From contig JACXVD010000015.1 of assembly GCA_014763545.1 (NCBI GenBank), positions 1-47,363 of the forward strand: a stretch of 47,363 nucleotides of DNA, written 5' to 3'. A program made the position numbers and the translations under genes. This DNA comes from Sphingomonadales bacterium (GTDB taxonomy: Bacteria > Pseudomonadota > Alphaproteobacteria > Sphingomonadales > Sphingomonadaceae). Numbering within the stretch: position 1 is the stretch's first letter; each line of letters starts with the position of its first letter. This document shows positions 1 to 8,003 of this stretch, one piece after another. Below the pieces are notes generated by a model. The model did not search any database. It was not told where the DNA came from and worked only from the letters and a program-made list of their open reading frames with translations.

Positions 1-68
1 CCAAGGGCCAAATCCCTAGGATTTCTGCGGGTTTTATAGATTATTTGGGAGAACGTGAGAAGAACAAA

Positions 69-155
69 TGGTGCCCAGAAGAGGACTCGAACCTCCACGC
101 CCTTGCGAGCGCCGCCACCTGAAGACGGTGCGTCTACCAATTCCGCCATCTGGGC
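69..155 (-). tRNA. tRNA-Leu (anticodon CAG)
   Basis: On the minus strand the sequence starts GCCCAGATGGCGGAATTGG and ends with the matching acceptor strand, discriminator A and an encoded CCA (69-71). The D-arm GGTAGACGC, anticodon stem CCGTC/GGCGG around the loop TTCAGGT, a long variable arm typical of class II leucine tRNAs, and the T-arm GGTTCGAGTCC are all visible. The anticodon CAG reads CUG leucine codons, which are frequent in this GC-rich genome. Total length is 87 nt including CCA. Confidence 0.97.
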
Positions 156-202
156 ACATTTGCGAGACGGTCTTCGTCGTCCGGCTCGCGGGTAGGAGCG
201 GG

Positions 203-232
203 CCGATAGCGAAGGGTGGGCTGCATTGTCAA
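203..232 (-). promoter_or_regulatory. sigma-70-type promoter of tRNA-Leu
   Basis: On the minus strand a perfect TTGACA (232-227) is followed 18 bp later by TATCGG (208-203), or 17 bp later by CTATCG. The tRNA 5' end lies about 48 bp downstream. The spacing and the similarity to the elements before rpmJ and rpoZ support a promoter. The transcription start is inferred. Confidence 0.55.
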
Positions 233-372
233 TGGGCGTATCGCATGGCCGCGAAAAGGATTTCGCCGACGTCGCGACAACCCCGGCCCACTCGTCGCCG
301 TACTTGCGGCAACCGGCGGCTTGCGGCATGGCGGGCAGCGAAATCCAATCCTGCCCAGCGAGACGACGAGCC

Positions 373-1323
373 ATGGCAAAACGCGATCCCCTTTCCGGCA
401 AGCTGGTCACGCTGATCGGCGGCAGCGGCTTCCTGGGCCACCATGTCGCACAGCACCTGCTCGCGCGCGGTGCGCGGCTGCGGGTGGCGAGCCGCCACCC
501 CGAACGGGCCTATTCGCTCAAACCGCTCGCCAATCTCGGCCAGCTGCAATTCGGGCGCTGCGACGTCACCAAGCCGGCCAGCATTGCCGCTGCCGTGGCC
601 GGCGTCGATGCGGTGGTCAACCTGGCGGGCACTTTCGGGCGCGATGTCGACGCCGTGATGGGCAGCGGCGCGGGCGCGGCGGCGCAGGCCGCTGCTGCTG
701 CCGGCGTACAGGCGATGGTGCATGTCAGCGCGATCGGCGCAGATGGCGCCAGCGAGGCCGGCTACGCACAGGCCAAGGCGCATGGCGAACAGGCCGTCCT
801 GGCGGCCTTCCCGACGGCGAGCGTGATGCGCCCGTCGATCATCTTCGGTGAGGAAGAAGGCTTCGTGCCGTTGATGGCCGGCATGATCGCCGCCATGCCG
901 GTGCTGCCCGTGTTCGCGCCGGAGGCGAAGATCCAGCCGGTCTATGTCGACGATGTTGCGGCGGCGATCGCTGCGGCACTGGCCGATCCTGCGGCGCATG
1001 GCGGCAAGATTTTCGAACTCGCCGGGCCGCAGGCGCTGACGATGATGGAATTCAACCGCATGATCGCCGCGGCGCAGGGGCGTGAGCGGCATTTCATCGC
1101 CATGCCCGATGCCGTGTCGGGCCTGTTCGCGGCGATCCCGGGCACGCCGATGGGGCGCGACCAATGGCTGCTGCTCAAGGCGGGCAATGTCGCTTCGGGC
1201 CAGTTGCCCGGCCTTGCCACGCTGGGGATCGAGGCGAAACCGCTGGGCCTGTTCGTCGATCGCTGGATGGTCCGCTACAAGAAGCACGGGCGCTTCACCG
1301 CGAGCGGCCCGCTGACCAGCTGA
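373..1323 (+). CDS. NAD(P)-binding NDUFA9-like (complex I-associated) epimerase-family protein
   Basis: A 316-residue atypical short-chain dehydrogenase. The N-terminus carries the Rossmann dinucleotide motif GGSGFLGHH at about residues 16-24, followed by a basic strand (RVASRHPER) suited to the NADP phosphate. Relatives in alphaproteobacteria are annotated as NDUFA9-family, a complex I accessory or ubiquinone-related group, and lack the usual YxxxK catalytic pair; here the position reads YAQAKAHGE, a weak match. The ATG at 373 was chosen because the fold begins right after it. A longer reading from TTG at 226 would run through the tRNA-Leu promoter. The gene is convergent with the NfeD gene, 19 bp apart. 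The family call is solid; the role is inferred from homologs. Confidence 0.85.
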   Translation: MAKRDPLSGKLVTLIGGSGFLGHHVAQHLLARGARLRVASRHPERAYSLKPLANLGQLQFGRCDVTKPASIAAAVAGVDAVVNLAGTFGRDVDAVMGSGAGAAAQAAAAAGVQAMVHVSAIGADGASEAGYAQAKAHGEQAVLAAFPTASVMRPSIIFGEEEGFVPLMAGMIAAMPVLPVFAPEAKIQPVYVDDVAAAIAAALADPAAHGGKIFELAGPQALTMMEFNRMIAAAQGRERHFIAMPDAVSGLFAAIPGTPMGRDQWLLLKAGNVASGQLPGLATLGIEAKPLGLFVDRWMVRYKKHGRFTASGPLTS

Positions 1324-1342
1324 CCGGCGGGAAGCGCGCCGC

Positions 1343-1786
1343 CTAGAGCGGTTCGACCACCAACACGGCGCCCTGCGCGCCGACGATGCGGACCTTCGCC
1401 CCGGCGGGCACATCGGGCCCGCGCGCGATCCATTCGCTGTCGCCATGGTGGATGCGGCCCTGCCCGTCGCTGACCGCTTCGGTCACCGTGGCGACTTCCC
1501 CGACGAGGCGCGAGGTGCGCTTGTTCATTGCCGGGTCGGCCTCGGCAATCGGGTTGGCGAGCAGGTAATTGCGCCCGATCCATATCGACACGACCGACAG
1601 TACGGCAAAGACCAGCACCTGCAGGAAAATGCCGATCGGCAGCAGCCAGGTCAGCAGCCCGGTAAGCAGCGCGGCAATCCCCAGCCAGATGAGGAACACG
1701 CCCGGCACCACCATTTCCGCAGCAGCCAGGAACAGGCCGGTGGCGATCCAGAACCAGTGCGGATCGAGGCTGTCGAGCCAGTCCAT
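1343..1786 (-). CDS. NfeD-family membrane protein
   Basis: A 147-residue protein with two or three hydrophobic segments (about residues 12-70: WFWIATGLFLAAAEMVVPG, then LIWLGIAALLTGLLTWLLP and a third span) followed by a C-terminal soluble beta domain with the GRIHHGDSEW pattern of NfeD OB-folds. NfeD proteins pair with SPFH/stomatin proteins in membrane quality control or lipid-raft-like domains. The partner gene lies immediately upstream: its TGA stop overlaps this ATG by one base (TGATG), so the two are translationally coupled. A GTG one codon earlier is an alternative start; the ATG has GGGGG six bases upstream. Confidence 0.88.
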   Translation of the reverse strand: MDWLDSLDPHWFWIATGLFLAAAEMVVPGVFLIWLGIAALLTGLLTWLLPIGIFLQVLVFAVLSVVSIWIGRNYLLANPIAEADPAMNKRTSRLVGEVATVTEAVSDGQGRIHHGDSEWIARGPDVPAGAKVRIVGAQGAVLVVEPL

Positions 1787-2757
1787 CACTGGCCCCCGCT
1801 AGGCGGGACGCTGGGGCGGCGGGGCGGGGCAGCCGGACGCGGCGGCGACGGGCTATCCTCGCCCAGAGCCTTGACCAGTTCGCCAATCCCGCCGAGCGAG
1901 CCGATGAGCTGTGTCGCCTCCACCGGGAACAGGATGGTCTTGGCATTCGGGCTGGAGGCGAATTTGCCGACCGCTTCGGTATATTTCTGCGCGACGAAGT
2001 AGTTCAGCGCCTGCGTGCCGGAACTGGCAATGGCATCGCTGACCACCTCGGTTGCCTTGGCTTCCGCCTCGGCCTCGCGCTCGCGCGCTTCGGCGTCGCG
2101 GAAGGCAGCCTCGCGGCGCCCCTCCGCTTCGAGGATGGCGGATTGCTTTTCGCCTTCTGCGCGCAGGATCTGGCTCGCGCGGGCGCCTTCGGCCTCGAGG
2201 ATTTCGGCACGCTTGAGGCGTTCGGCCTTCATCTGGCGCGCCATCGCCTCCGAAATGTCGAGCGGCGGGCGGATGTCCTTGATCTCGACGCGGGTGATCT
2301 TGACCCCCCAGGGCGAGGTCGCATGATCGACCACGCTGAGCAGGCGGGCGTTGATCTCATCACGCTTCGAGAGCGTTTCGTCGAGGTCCATGCTGCCCAT
2401 CACCGTGCGCAAATTGGTGGTGGTGAGCGCCATGATCGCGGCATAGAGATTGGCGACCTCGTAAGCGGCCTTGCCCGCATCGAGCACCTGGAAGAATACC
2501 ACCGCATCGACCCCGACCATCGCGTTGTCCTTGGTGATGATTTCCTGCCCCGGGATGTCGAGCACCTGTTCCATCATGTTGATCTTGCGACCGACCTTGT
2601 CGATGAACGGCATCAGGATGTGCAGGCCCGGATCGGCCGACTTGGTGAACTTGCCCAGCCGTTCGATCGTGTAGACATAGCCCTGCCGCACGACGCGGAC
2701 CGTGGTGAACAGGATCAGCACCGCCACAACGATCAGGCCAATCAATACGCCGCCCAT
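1786..2757 (-). CDS. SPFH/band 7 (stomatin/QmcA-like) membrane protein
   Basis: A 323-residue protein: an N-terminal membrane anchor (about residues 2-18, [17 protein letters not shown]), then an SPFH domain with [15 protein letters not shown], and a long Ala/Glu/Arg-rich coiled coil (about residues 180-245, with repeated EAEGRR and RAEGEK units), ending in a proline-rich tail. It resembles QmcA and paraslipin, which form oligomers at the inner membrane. The ATG at 2757 was chosen because it sits just before the anchor and has GGGGAGAAATCC directly upstream as a ribosome binding site. It heads a two-gene operon with the nfeD-type gene. Confidence 0.92.
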   Translation of the reverse strand: MGGVLIGLIVVAVLILFTTVRVVRQGYVYTIERLGKFTKSADPGLHILMPFIDKVGRKINMMEQVLDIPGQEIITKDNAMVGVDAVVFFQVLDAGKAAYEVANLYAAIMALTTTNLRTVMGSMDLDETLSKRDEINARLLSVVDHATSPWGVKITRVEIKDIRPPLDISEAMARQMKAERLKRAEILEAEGARASQILRAEGEKQSAILEAEGRREAAFRDAEAREREAEAEAKATEVVSDAIASSGTQALNYFVAQKYTEAVGKFASSPNAKTILFPVEATQLIGSLGGIGELVKALGEDSPSPPRPAAPPRRPSVPPSGGQ

Positions 2758-2888
2758 CGGATTTCTCCCCAATCTCCGCAGATGTCGCAGGCATACTACC
2801 GCTGCGGCGGGGGTGGGCAAGCGAATCCGGCCCCGCGCGCCGGCGGCGGCGCGCAGCTAACCGCAATTGTCATGGCTGGAAGCGGGCG

Positions 2889-3386
2889 TCAGCAGCCGCA
2901 GCCGCCGAGTTCCGCCTTGTCGAGCGCCTTGCCGATGTTTTCGCGCATTTCCCAGTCGAGGTCTTCATAGGCCAGCGCGCGCCCATCATGCGCCTGCAGC
3001 GTGACCCGGGCGATCGGCATGCGGTCGCGATTGTCGACCAGCACCGGGTTCGACTGCACACCGGTGCCGTATTTTTCGCCCCACTGGCGCAGCGCGACCA
3101 TGGCGGGCAGCAGGTCGAACCCCTTTTGCGTCAGGCGATATTCGATCCGGCGGCGATCGTCGGAGCAGGGCACGCGTTCCAGAATCCCGTGGTCGACCAG
3201 CTTGGCGAGCCGATTGGAAAGGATGTTGCGGGCGATTCCCAATTGGCCGAGGAAATCCTCGAAGTGACGGATGCCGTTGAAGCTGGCGCGCAGGATCATG
3301 AAGGACCAGCGCTCACCCATCACTTCGAGCGCCGAAGGCAGGCCGCAATCGACCACTTCGCGAAGATCCTCGTGCAGTTTGCCCAT
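2889..3386 (-). CDS. HxlR-family winged-helix transcriptional regulator
   Basis: A 165-residue DNA-binding protein. After CGLPSALEVMGERWSFMILR comes the HxlR core: GIRHFEDFLGQLGIARNILSNRLAKLVDHGILER, the winged-helix recognition region, then the wing YRLTQKGFDLLPAM. HxlR proteins are MarR-related dimers that often respond to quinones, electrophiles or formaldehyde. A ribosome binding site (GAAAGGAACG) precedes the ATG at 3386. The protein ends GGCGC, giving a terminal cysteine pair that could be redox-active; this is speculation. The gene is divergent from the small secreted protein at 3590, with inverted repeats between them that are likely operators. Confidence 0.9.
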   Translation of the reverse strand: MGKLHEDLREVVDCGLPSALEVMGERWSFMILRASFNGIRHFEDFLGQLGIARNILSNRLAKLVDHGILERVPCSDDRRRIEYRLTQKGFDLLPAMVALRQWGEKYGTGVQSNPVLVDNRDRMPIARVTLQAHDGRALAYEDLDWEMRENIGKALDKAELGGCGC

Positions 3387-3500
3387 CACGTTCCTTTCCT
3401 CGGCCTTTCCTCGGCCTTTCCGGGGCCATTCGCGGGCCCCGGCTTGCCCTAGCGTCAAATAACCGAAATCGCGCGTTCGCAAAAGTGAAACAAGTTTTTA

Positions 3501-3527
3501 GTTGCAACCTGCAATCTAGATATCTAG
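3501..3527. promoter_or_regulatory. adjacent palindromes between hxlR-type gene and secreted-protein gene (candidate operator)
   Basis: Two symmetric elements lie side by side: TTGCA-ACC-TGCAA (3502-3514, nested with the palindrome GTTGCAAC at 3501-3508), and the perfect 12-bp palindrome CTAGATATCTAG (3516-3527). Both are in the divergent intergenic region, about 115-140 bp from the HxlR start and 63-88 bp from the other start. HxlR dimers bind such symmetric sites. Which regulator binds here is inferred. Confidence 0.45.
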
Positions 3528-3589
3528 GTGGCGATTCGCAACCGGTTCTCGACAAGGACCGGCCCCCAGCGACCCGAAAGGAATTGACG

Positions 3590-3943
3590 ATGTCCCTCCC
3601 CTCGCCCTCTTCGCCGATTTCGCGCAGCACTGGCGCAATCGTCGCCGCGCTCGCGTTGTCGACGCTGAGCATCGGCGTTACGGTCAGCCCCGCGCCCGCC
3701 CAGGCAGCCGGCGCCGCCCCCTACTACGATGTCCAGCTGGCCGAGCCGGCGACCAAGGCCACCGCGATTGCCGGCGGCGTCGTGTGGTATTGCGAAGGCA
3801 CCAGCTGCGTTGCCCGCAAGGGCGGGTCGCAGCCGTGGATCATGTGCAAGCACCTGGTCCGCGAACACGGCAAGGTCACCCGCTTCACCTATTCCGGCAA
3901 GGAGCTGGAGGCGGACAAGCTGGCCAAGTGCAACGGCGAATGA
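3590..3943 (+). CDS. small secreted CC_3452-like protein
   Basis: A 117-residue protein with a signal peptide (about residues 1-39: Ser/Pro-rich n-region, IVAALALSTLSIGVTV core, cleavage probably after AQA). The mature domain has the pattern VVWYCEGTSCVA...MCKHLVREHGKVTRFTYSGKEL...KCN, with four cysteines that could form two disulfides. This layout matches the small periplasmic CC_3452-type family of Caulobacter and sphingomonads, whose function is unknown. The ATG at 3590 has AAAGGAATTG just upstream. It is divergent from the HxlR regulator and followed by a strong terminator, so it is a single-gene transcript and a plausible target of that regulator. Confidence 0.75.
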   Translation: MSLPSPSSPISRSTGAIVAALALSTLSIGVTVSPAPAQAAGAAPYYDVQLAEPATKATAIAGGVVWYCEGTSCVARKGGSQPWIMCKHLVREHGKVTRFTYSGKELEADKLAKCNGE

Positions 3944-3989
3944 TCATCCCCGCCCGCTGAACTCCACCCGTCCTCTCCAGCGGGCATTC

Positions 3990-4024
3990 GGGCCCCCGGC
4001 ACCCCCGCCGGGGGCCCTTTCTTT
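3990..4024 (+). terminator. intrinsic terminator after the secreted-protein gene
   Basis: A perfect 11-bp stem, GGGCCCCCGGC (3990-4000) with GCCGGGGGCCC (4007-4017), a 6-nt loop, and the tail TTTCTTT (4018-4024). The tail lies on the plus strand only, so it terminates the gene ending at 3943. A smaller 7-bp inverted repeat (3953-3959/3978-3984) precedes it. Confidence 0.85.
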
Positions 4025-4032
4025 GGTATGGG

Positions 4033-4653
4033 TCAGACCAGTCCGCGCGCCGCGAGATCGGCTTCCAGCCGCGCGGCATCGGTAAACAAATGGACCTGCC
4101 AGCCGAGCGCGGCGGCAGCGGCGATGTTCGCCGGATTGTCGTCGATGAACAGCATTGCCTCGCCCGGATGACCGAAGCGATCCTCGGCCAGGCGGAAGAT
4201 CGCCGGATCGGGCTTGGCCAGCTTCTCCTTGCCGGAAACGATCACGTCGCGGAAATGCGCCAGCACCGGCCATTCGGGCACGAAGTCATCCCAGAAGCTG
4301 TCGGCGAAATTGGTGATGCAGAACAGCGGCACGCCGCGCGCATCCAGCCGCTCGACCAGCGCGTGGGTGCCGGCCACCGGCCCCGGCACCGTCTCGTTGA
4401 AGCGGGTCGCATAGGCATCGAGGAACCGCTCGTAACCGGGGAACTGCGCCTTGCGCTCGGCCAGCATCTCTTGCAGGTCGCGCCCCGCGTCGTGCTGGAA
4501 ATGCCATTGCTCGGTCACGACATGCTCGAACACATAGTCGACCTCGGCCGGATCGTCGGTGAGGCGGGCAATCAGGTGGCGCATATCCCACTGGATCAGC
4601 ACCCGGCCCACATCGAACACCACGGCGTCTATCTTTGCGGTGTCCGGATTCAT
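4033..4653 (-). CDS. HAD-superfamily hydrolase (YihX-like phosphatase branch)
   Basis: A 206-residue haloacid dehalogenase-fold protein. Motif I is VVFDVGRVLIQWD (nucleophile D14), motif II lies around CITNFADS, motif III lysine is in VSGKEKLAKPDP, and motif IV is MLFIDDNPANI. The D-x-G form of motif I and the helical cap are typical of the HAD-IA branch containing E. coli YihX (alpha-glucose-1-phosphate phosphatase) and some dehalogenases, so substrate cannot be fixed from sequence. The ATG at 4653 has GGAGTGTGAG just before it; a longer reading would run into the rpmJ terminator. It lies downstream of rpmJ but is separated from it by that terminator. Confidence 0.88.
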   Translation of the reverse strand: MNPDTAKIDAVVFDVGRVLIQWDMRHLIARLTDDPAEVDYVFEHVVTEQWHFQHDAGRDLQEMLAERKAQFPGYERFLDAYATRFNETVPGPVAGTHALVERLDARGVPLFCITNFADSFWDDFVPEWPVLAHFRDVIVSGKEKLAKPDPAIFRLAEDRFGHPGEAMLFIDDNPANIAAAAALGWQVHLFTDAARLEADLAARGLV

Positions 4654-4683
4654 CTCACACTCCACGCGAGTCTTCCACGCATA

Positions 4684-4710
4684 CAAAAAGCCCCCGCTTT
4701 CGCGGAGGCC
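4684..4710 (-). terminator. intrinsic terminator of rpmJ
   Basis: On the minus strand the stem GCCTCCGC/GCGGGGGC (4709-4702 and 4697-4690, one mismatch, 4-nt loop) is followed by TTTTTG. It lies 45 bp after the rpmJ stop and ends transcription before the HAD gene. Confidence 0.75.
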
Positions 4711-4755
4711 CTTCTGCTTGTATCAGGCCGCGCGCATGTCGCGGCCATGCGATCG

Positions 4756-4881
4756 TCAGCCCTGGCGCGCCTTGAAGCGACGGTTGGTCTTGTTGATCAC
4801 ATAGGTGCGCCCGCGACGACGGATCACGCGGCAATCCCGGTGACGGTCCTTGAGCGACTTGAGGCTGTTGCGAATCTTCAT
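4756..4881 (-). CDS. rpmJ: 50S ribosomal protein L36 (short 41-residue form)
   Basis: A 41-residue highly basic protein beginning [17 protein letters not shown] and ending NRRFKARQG, matching the proteobacterial L36 form (YkgO type). This form lacks the four-residue zinc ribbon (C-x2-C...C-x4-H) of classic L36; only one cysteine is present. L36 binds 23S rRNA late in assembly of the large subunit. It has its own promoter (4939-4967) and terminator (4684-4710), so it is monocistronic. AGAAGAG lies just before the ATG. Confidence 0.96.
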   Translation of the reverse strand: MKIRNSLKSLKDRHRDCRVIRRRGRTYVINKTNRRFKARQG

Positions 4882-4938
4882 GGCTCTTCTCGAATCTGAA
4901 AGCCCGGGACGGTAACCCCGAGCGCAAAACAGGCCGGG

Positions 4939-4967
4939 CCGTTACGGGGCGCAGGGCGCCAAGTCAA
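4939..4967 (-). promoter_or_regulatory. sigma-70-type promoter of rpmJ
   Basis: On the minus strand TTGACT (4967-4962), a 17-bp spacer and TAACGG (4944-4939). The rpmJ start codon is 57 bp downstream. The form closely matches the rpoZ element TTGACT-N17-TAGCGT. Confidence 0.55.
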
Positions 4968-4989
4968 GGCAAAGTGGCGCGAAACGCAG

Positions 4990-6024
4990 CTATTCGCCCC
5001 TGATCTCGCTCAATCGTCGCTCCCATTGCAGCGCATGGGCGATGATCTCGTCCAGATCGGCATGTTTCGGCTGCCAGGGCAGCGTCGCCCGGATGCGCGA
5101 GGGGTCCGACACCAGCGAATCGGGATCGCCCGCGCGGCGCGGCTCCAACCGGCGGGCGATGGTGCGATTCGTCACCCGGTCGACCGCGTCGAGCACTTCC
5201 ATCACCGAGAAGCCGCGGCCGTAGCCGCAATTCATGGTCAGCGAGCGATCCGGCTGCTCGACCAGCGCCTCCAGCGCCAGCACATGCGCGGCAGCCAGAT
5301 CGCTGACATGGATATAGTCGCGCACGCCCGTGCCGTCGGGCGTGTCGTAATCGGTGCCGAACACCGAAACCCCGTCGCGCTTGCCGGTTGCCGCTTCGCA
5401 GGCGACCTTGATCAGATGGGTCGCCCCGGCGGTCGACTGGCCGCTGCGTGCCTGCGGATCGGCCCCGGCAACGTTGAAATAGCGCAGCGCGCAGTAATTC
5501 ATCGCATGCGCCGCCGCCGTGTCGCCGAGCATCTGCTCGGTCATCAGCTTCGACCAGCCATAGGGGTTGATCGGCTTCTTCGGGCTGTCTTCGCTCACCG
5601 GGCTGACTTCGGGCATGCCATAGGTCGCGGCGGTCGAGCTGAAGATGAAATGGGGCACGCCCGCGCGCACCGCCGATTCGATCAGCGCGCGGCTCTTCAC
5701 CGTGTTGTTGTGATAATATTTGAGCGGGTTCTCGACCGATTCGGGCACGATGATCGACCCGGCAAAATGCATGATCGCGCCCTTGCCCCCATTGGCACCG
5801 GCGCCCATGCCCTGTTCGGCGAAGATCCGCGCGAGCAGCGCCTGGTCCTCGATATCGCCTTCGTAGAAGGGCACGCCTTCGGGAATGGCGAAGGTGAAGC
5901 CGGTGGTGAGATTGTCGATCACCGCGACCGGCCAACCGGCATCGCGCAGCGCGAGCACCGCGTGCGAGCCGATATAGCCGGCCCCGCCGGTCACCAGCAC
6001 GGGAGATTTTATCGTTGCGTTCAT
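4990..6024 (-). CDS. galE: UDP-glucose 4-epimerase
   Basis: A 344-residue extended short-chain dehydrogenase that interconverts UDP-glucose and UDP-galactose through a 4-keto intermediate with tightly bound NAD. Visible are the NAD motif GGAGYIGS (residues 13-20), IDNLTTG, the FSSTAATYG serine/threonine region, and the catalytic YGWSK. Length and the C-terminal sequence (DSLVSDPSRIRATLPWQP) are standard for GalE. The ATG at 6024 directly precedes the Rossmann fold; upstream sequence in frame is not protein-like. It stands alone here, not in a gal operon, and may feed UDP-galactose to the exopolysaccharide made from 18813-32623 (inference). Confidence 0.95.
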   Translation of the reverse strand: MNATIKSPVLVTGGAGYIGSHAVLALRDAGWPVAVIDNLTTGFTFAIPEGVPFYEGDIEDQALLARIFAEQGMGAGANGGKGAIMHFAGSIIVPESVENPLKYYHNNTVKSRALIESAVRAGVPHFIFSSTAATYGMPEVSPVSEDSPKKPINPYGWSKLMTEQMLGDTAAAHAMNYCALRYFNVAGADPQARSGQSTAGATHLIKVACEAATGKRDGVSVFGTDYDTPDGTGVRDYIHVSDLAAAHVLALEALVEQPDRSLTMNCGYGRGFSVMEVLDAVDRVTNRTIARRLEPRRAGDPDSLVSDPSRIRATLPWQPKHADLDEIIAHALQWERRLSEIRGE

Positions 6025-6192
6025 GTGGCTTGCGCTAGCATCAAAGCGCGACACAATGGTTAACATATCCGCGCGGTGCCCGGGAAATTTGCCTTTCGGT
6101 AATTGTTTCACCTGTAACCGCATTCCCGGCACGGCTAAGGCTGCGCCAGCAGGGGCCGCCCAGTGCCCCACCTGTTCTTGGAGTTCACGATC

Positions 6193-6795
6193 ATGAAGCG
6201 CCGGTATCTTGCCACCGCCCTGCTCGGCGCGCTCGCGCTGTCGGCCTGCGCGACCGCGCCCGGCCCGGTCGAAGTCACCCGCTTCGTCGCGCCCGACCGC
6301 ACCGCCCAGCTCGGCCAGGGCACGATCTTCATCGAAAGCGCGCCGGGCAGCGGGGAGGATTCGCTCGAACTGGCACCTTACAAGGCAGCCGTGGCGGCCG
6401 AGCTGGTCAAGCTCGGCTATGTCGAGGCGCCGCGCGGCGAGGCGTCGCAGGTCGCGCAGGTGCAGATCGAACGCATCGCACGCGAACCGGCGGACAAGCG
6501 CGGGCCGGTCAGCGTGGGCGTGGGCGGTTCGACCGGCACCTATGGTTCAGGCGTGGGGCTGGGCATCGGGATCAACCTTGGCGGCGGGCCCAAGCCGCAG
6601 GTCGAAACGCAGCTGGCGGTGATGATCCGCGACAAGGCCAGCGGCCAGTCGATCTGGGAAGGGCGCGCAGAATTCTCGGTCGCGGAAAATTCGCCGCTGG
6701 CCGATGCCGACGAGAGCGCGAAGGCCATGGCCTATGCGCTGTTCCGGGAATTTCCGGGTAACAATGGCGAAACGGTCGCCGTAGGAGTGAAGTGA
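6193..6795 (+). CDS. DUF4136-family lipoprotein
   Basis: A 200-residue predicted outer-membrane or periplasmic lipoprotein. The signal peptide runs KRRYLATALLGALALSAC, giving lipobox LSAC with the cysteine at about residue 18. The mature region contains the DUF4136-like pattern of an alternating beta/alpha domain (TIFIESAPGS..., ELVKLGYVEA, VQIERIA), a Gly-rich segment GVGGSTGTYGSGVGLGIG, and the C-terminal IWEGRAEFSV...AMAYALFREFPG. Function is unknown. GGAG sits 10 bases before the ATG. The stop TGA is immediately followed by the GTG start of the M14 peptidase, so the two form an operon. Confidence 0.82.
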   Translation: MKRRYLATALLGALALSACATAPGPVEVTRFVAPDRTAQLGQGTIFIESAPGSGEDSLELAPYKAAVAAELVKLGYVEAPRGEASQVAQVQIERIAREPADKRGPVSVGVGGSTGTYGSGVGLGIGINLGGGPKPQVETQLAVMIRDKASGQSIWEGRAEFSVAENSPLADADESAKAMAYALFREFPGNNGETVAVGVK

Positions 6796-7932
6796 GTGAG
6801 TGAGATCCAGATCGATACCGCATTCGACAGCGGCAATATCGAAGTCCTGTCGGTAGCGGGAGCGACGGCGAAGCTGGCAATCCGCAAGGATCATCTGAGC
6901 GATTTCGCGCAGTGGTTCCATTTCCGCGTCGCAGCCAAGGCCGGGCAGGAATGCGAGCTGAAGATCACCAATCTCAACGCCAGCGCCTATCCCGGCGGCT
7001 GGCCCGACTATACCGCCTGCGTCAGCGAAGACCGCGAATATTGGGCGCGGGCCGAAACCAGTTTCGACGGCGGCGAAGACAACGGCACCCTGACCATCCG
7101 CTACACCCCGGCGAGCGATATCGCCTGGTTCGCCTATTTCGCACCCTATTCGATGGAGCGGCATCACACGCTCGTGGCGGATTGCGCGGCGAGCGAGGGC
7201 GTATCCTATCGCGGCCTCGGCCACAGCCTCGACGGGCAGCCGATCGATTGCCTCAGCTTCGGCGAAGGCGACAAGGTGGTGTGGCTCTATGCCCGCCAGC
7301 ACCCCGGCGAAACACAGGCCGAATGGTGGATGGAAGGGGCGCTGGAATGCCTCACCGACCCGGCCGATCCGGTGGCGATGAAGTTGCGTCGCCTGTGCAG
7401 CTTCCACGTCGTGCCCAATTGCAACCCCGACGGGTCGCGCCGCGGCCATTTGCGCACCAATGCGGCGGGCGTGAACCTCAACCGCGAATGGGCCAGCCCC
7501 AGCGCCGAGAAAAGCCCCGAAGTGCTCGCGATCCGCAATGCGATGGACGCGACCGGGGTGGATTTCGCGATGGACATCCATGGCGACGAGGCCATCCCGG
7601 CGGTGTTCCTCGCCGGTTACGAAGGCATCCCGAGCTGGAGCGAGCAATTGCAGGCCGGCTTCGACCGCTACAAGGCGATCCTCGACCGGCGCACGCCCGA
7701 CTTCCAGACGCGGCTCGGCTATGATGTCGCCGCGCCCGGCAAGGCCAATCTGTCGATGAGCACCAACCAGCTTGCGGAGCGGTTCGGCTGCACCTCGATG
7801 ACGCTGGAAATGCCCTACAAGGACACGGTCGACATGCCCGATCCCGAACAGGGGTGGAGCCCGGAACGCTGCAAGCTGCTGGGTCGCGAATGCATGGCAG
7901 CGCTGCTGGAGTGGCTTGAAAACGCAGGCTGA
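6796..7932 (+). CDS. M14-family zinc carboxypeptidase, cytosolic carboxypeptidase (AGBL/CCP)-like
   Basis: A 378-residue cytoplasmic metallopeptidase (no signal peptide). An N-terminal beta-sandwich (about 1-125) typical of the CCP subfamily precedes the M14 catalytic domain. Zinc ligands are H169 and E172 (RQHPGE) and H262 (DIHGDE); substrate-binding VNLNRE is at about 226-231, NPDG at 210-213, and the catalytic glutamate is E338 in TLEMPYK. Eukaryotic relatives trim glutamates from tubulin; bacterial substrates are largely unknown. The GTG start at 6796 abuts the preceding stop within a GTGA repeat, with AGGAG eight bases upstream. Translational coupling to a lipoprotein gene is notable but does not reveal its substrate. 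Confidence 0.9.
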   Translation: MSEIQIDTAFDSGNIEVLSVAGATAKLAIRKDHLSDFAQWFHFRVAAKAGQECELKITNLNASAYPGGWPDYTACVSEDREYWARAETSFDGGEDNGTLTIRYTPASDIAWFAYFAPYSMERHHTLVADCAASEGVSYRGLGHSLDGQPIDCLSFGEGDKVVWLYARQHPGETQAEWWMEGALECLTDPADPVAMKLRRLCSFHVVPNCNPDGSRRGHLRTNAAGVNLNREWASPSAEKSPEVLAIRNAMDATGVDFAMDIHGDEAIPAVFLAGYEGIPSWSEQLQAGFDRYKAILDRRTPDFQTRLGYDVAAPGKANLSMSTNQLAERFGCTSMTLEMPYKDTVDMPDPEQGWSPERCKLLGRECMAALLEWLENAG

Positions 7933-7947
7933 TCCGCGATAGGCCAG

Positions 7948-7986
7948 CCCTGTCCGCTGCCCGATCAGGCGGCGTAGCGGACAGGG
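7948..7986. repeat. perfect 11-bp inverted repeat after the M14 peptidase gene
   Basis: CCCTGTCCGCT (7948-7958) pairs with AGCGGACAGGG (7976-7986) around a 17-nt loop that itself contains GCC/GGC. It starts 16 bases after the stop codon and ends 17 bases before the next start. There is no T-tract on either strand, so it may be a Rho-associated or mRNA-end structure rather than a classic terminator. Confidence 0.6.
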
Positions 7987-8003
7987 GGGATCGCAACACC
8001 ATC

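Noticed and set aside
10-24. AAATCC-CTA-GGATTT hairpin downstream of tRNA-Leu, as a possible attachment site or terminator
   Set aside because: No T-tract, no duplicated tRNA 3' end and no integrase nearby.
226-372. Longer N-terminus for the NDUFA9-like protein from TTG at 226
   Set aside because: It would place the coding region over the tRNA-Leu promoter, and the added residues do not resemble the family.
4605-4620. HAD motif I lacking the second aspartate (DVG instead of DxD)
   Set aside because: D-x-G is normal in the YihX/haloacid dehalogenase branch, so it is not evidence of a dead enzyme.
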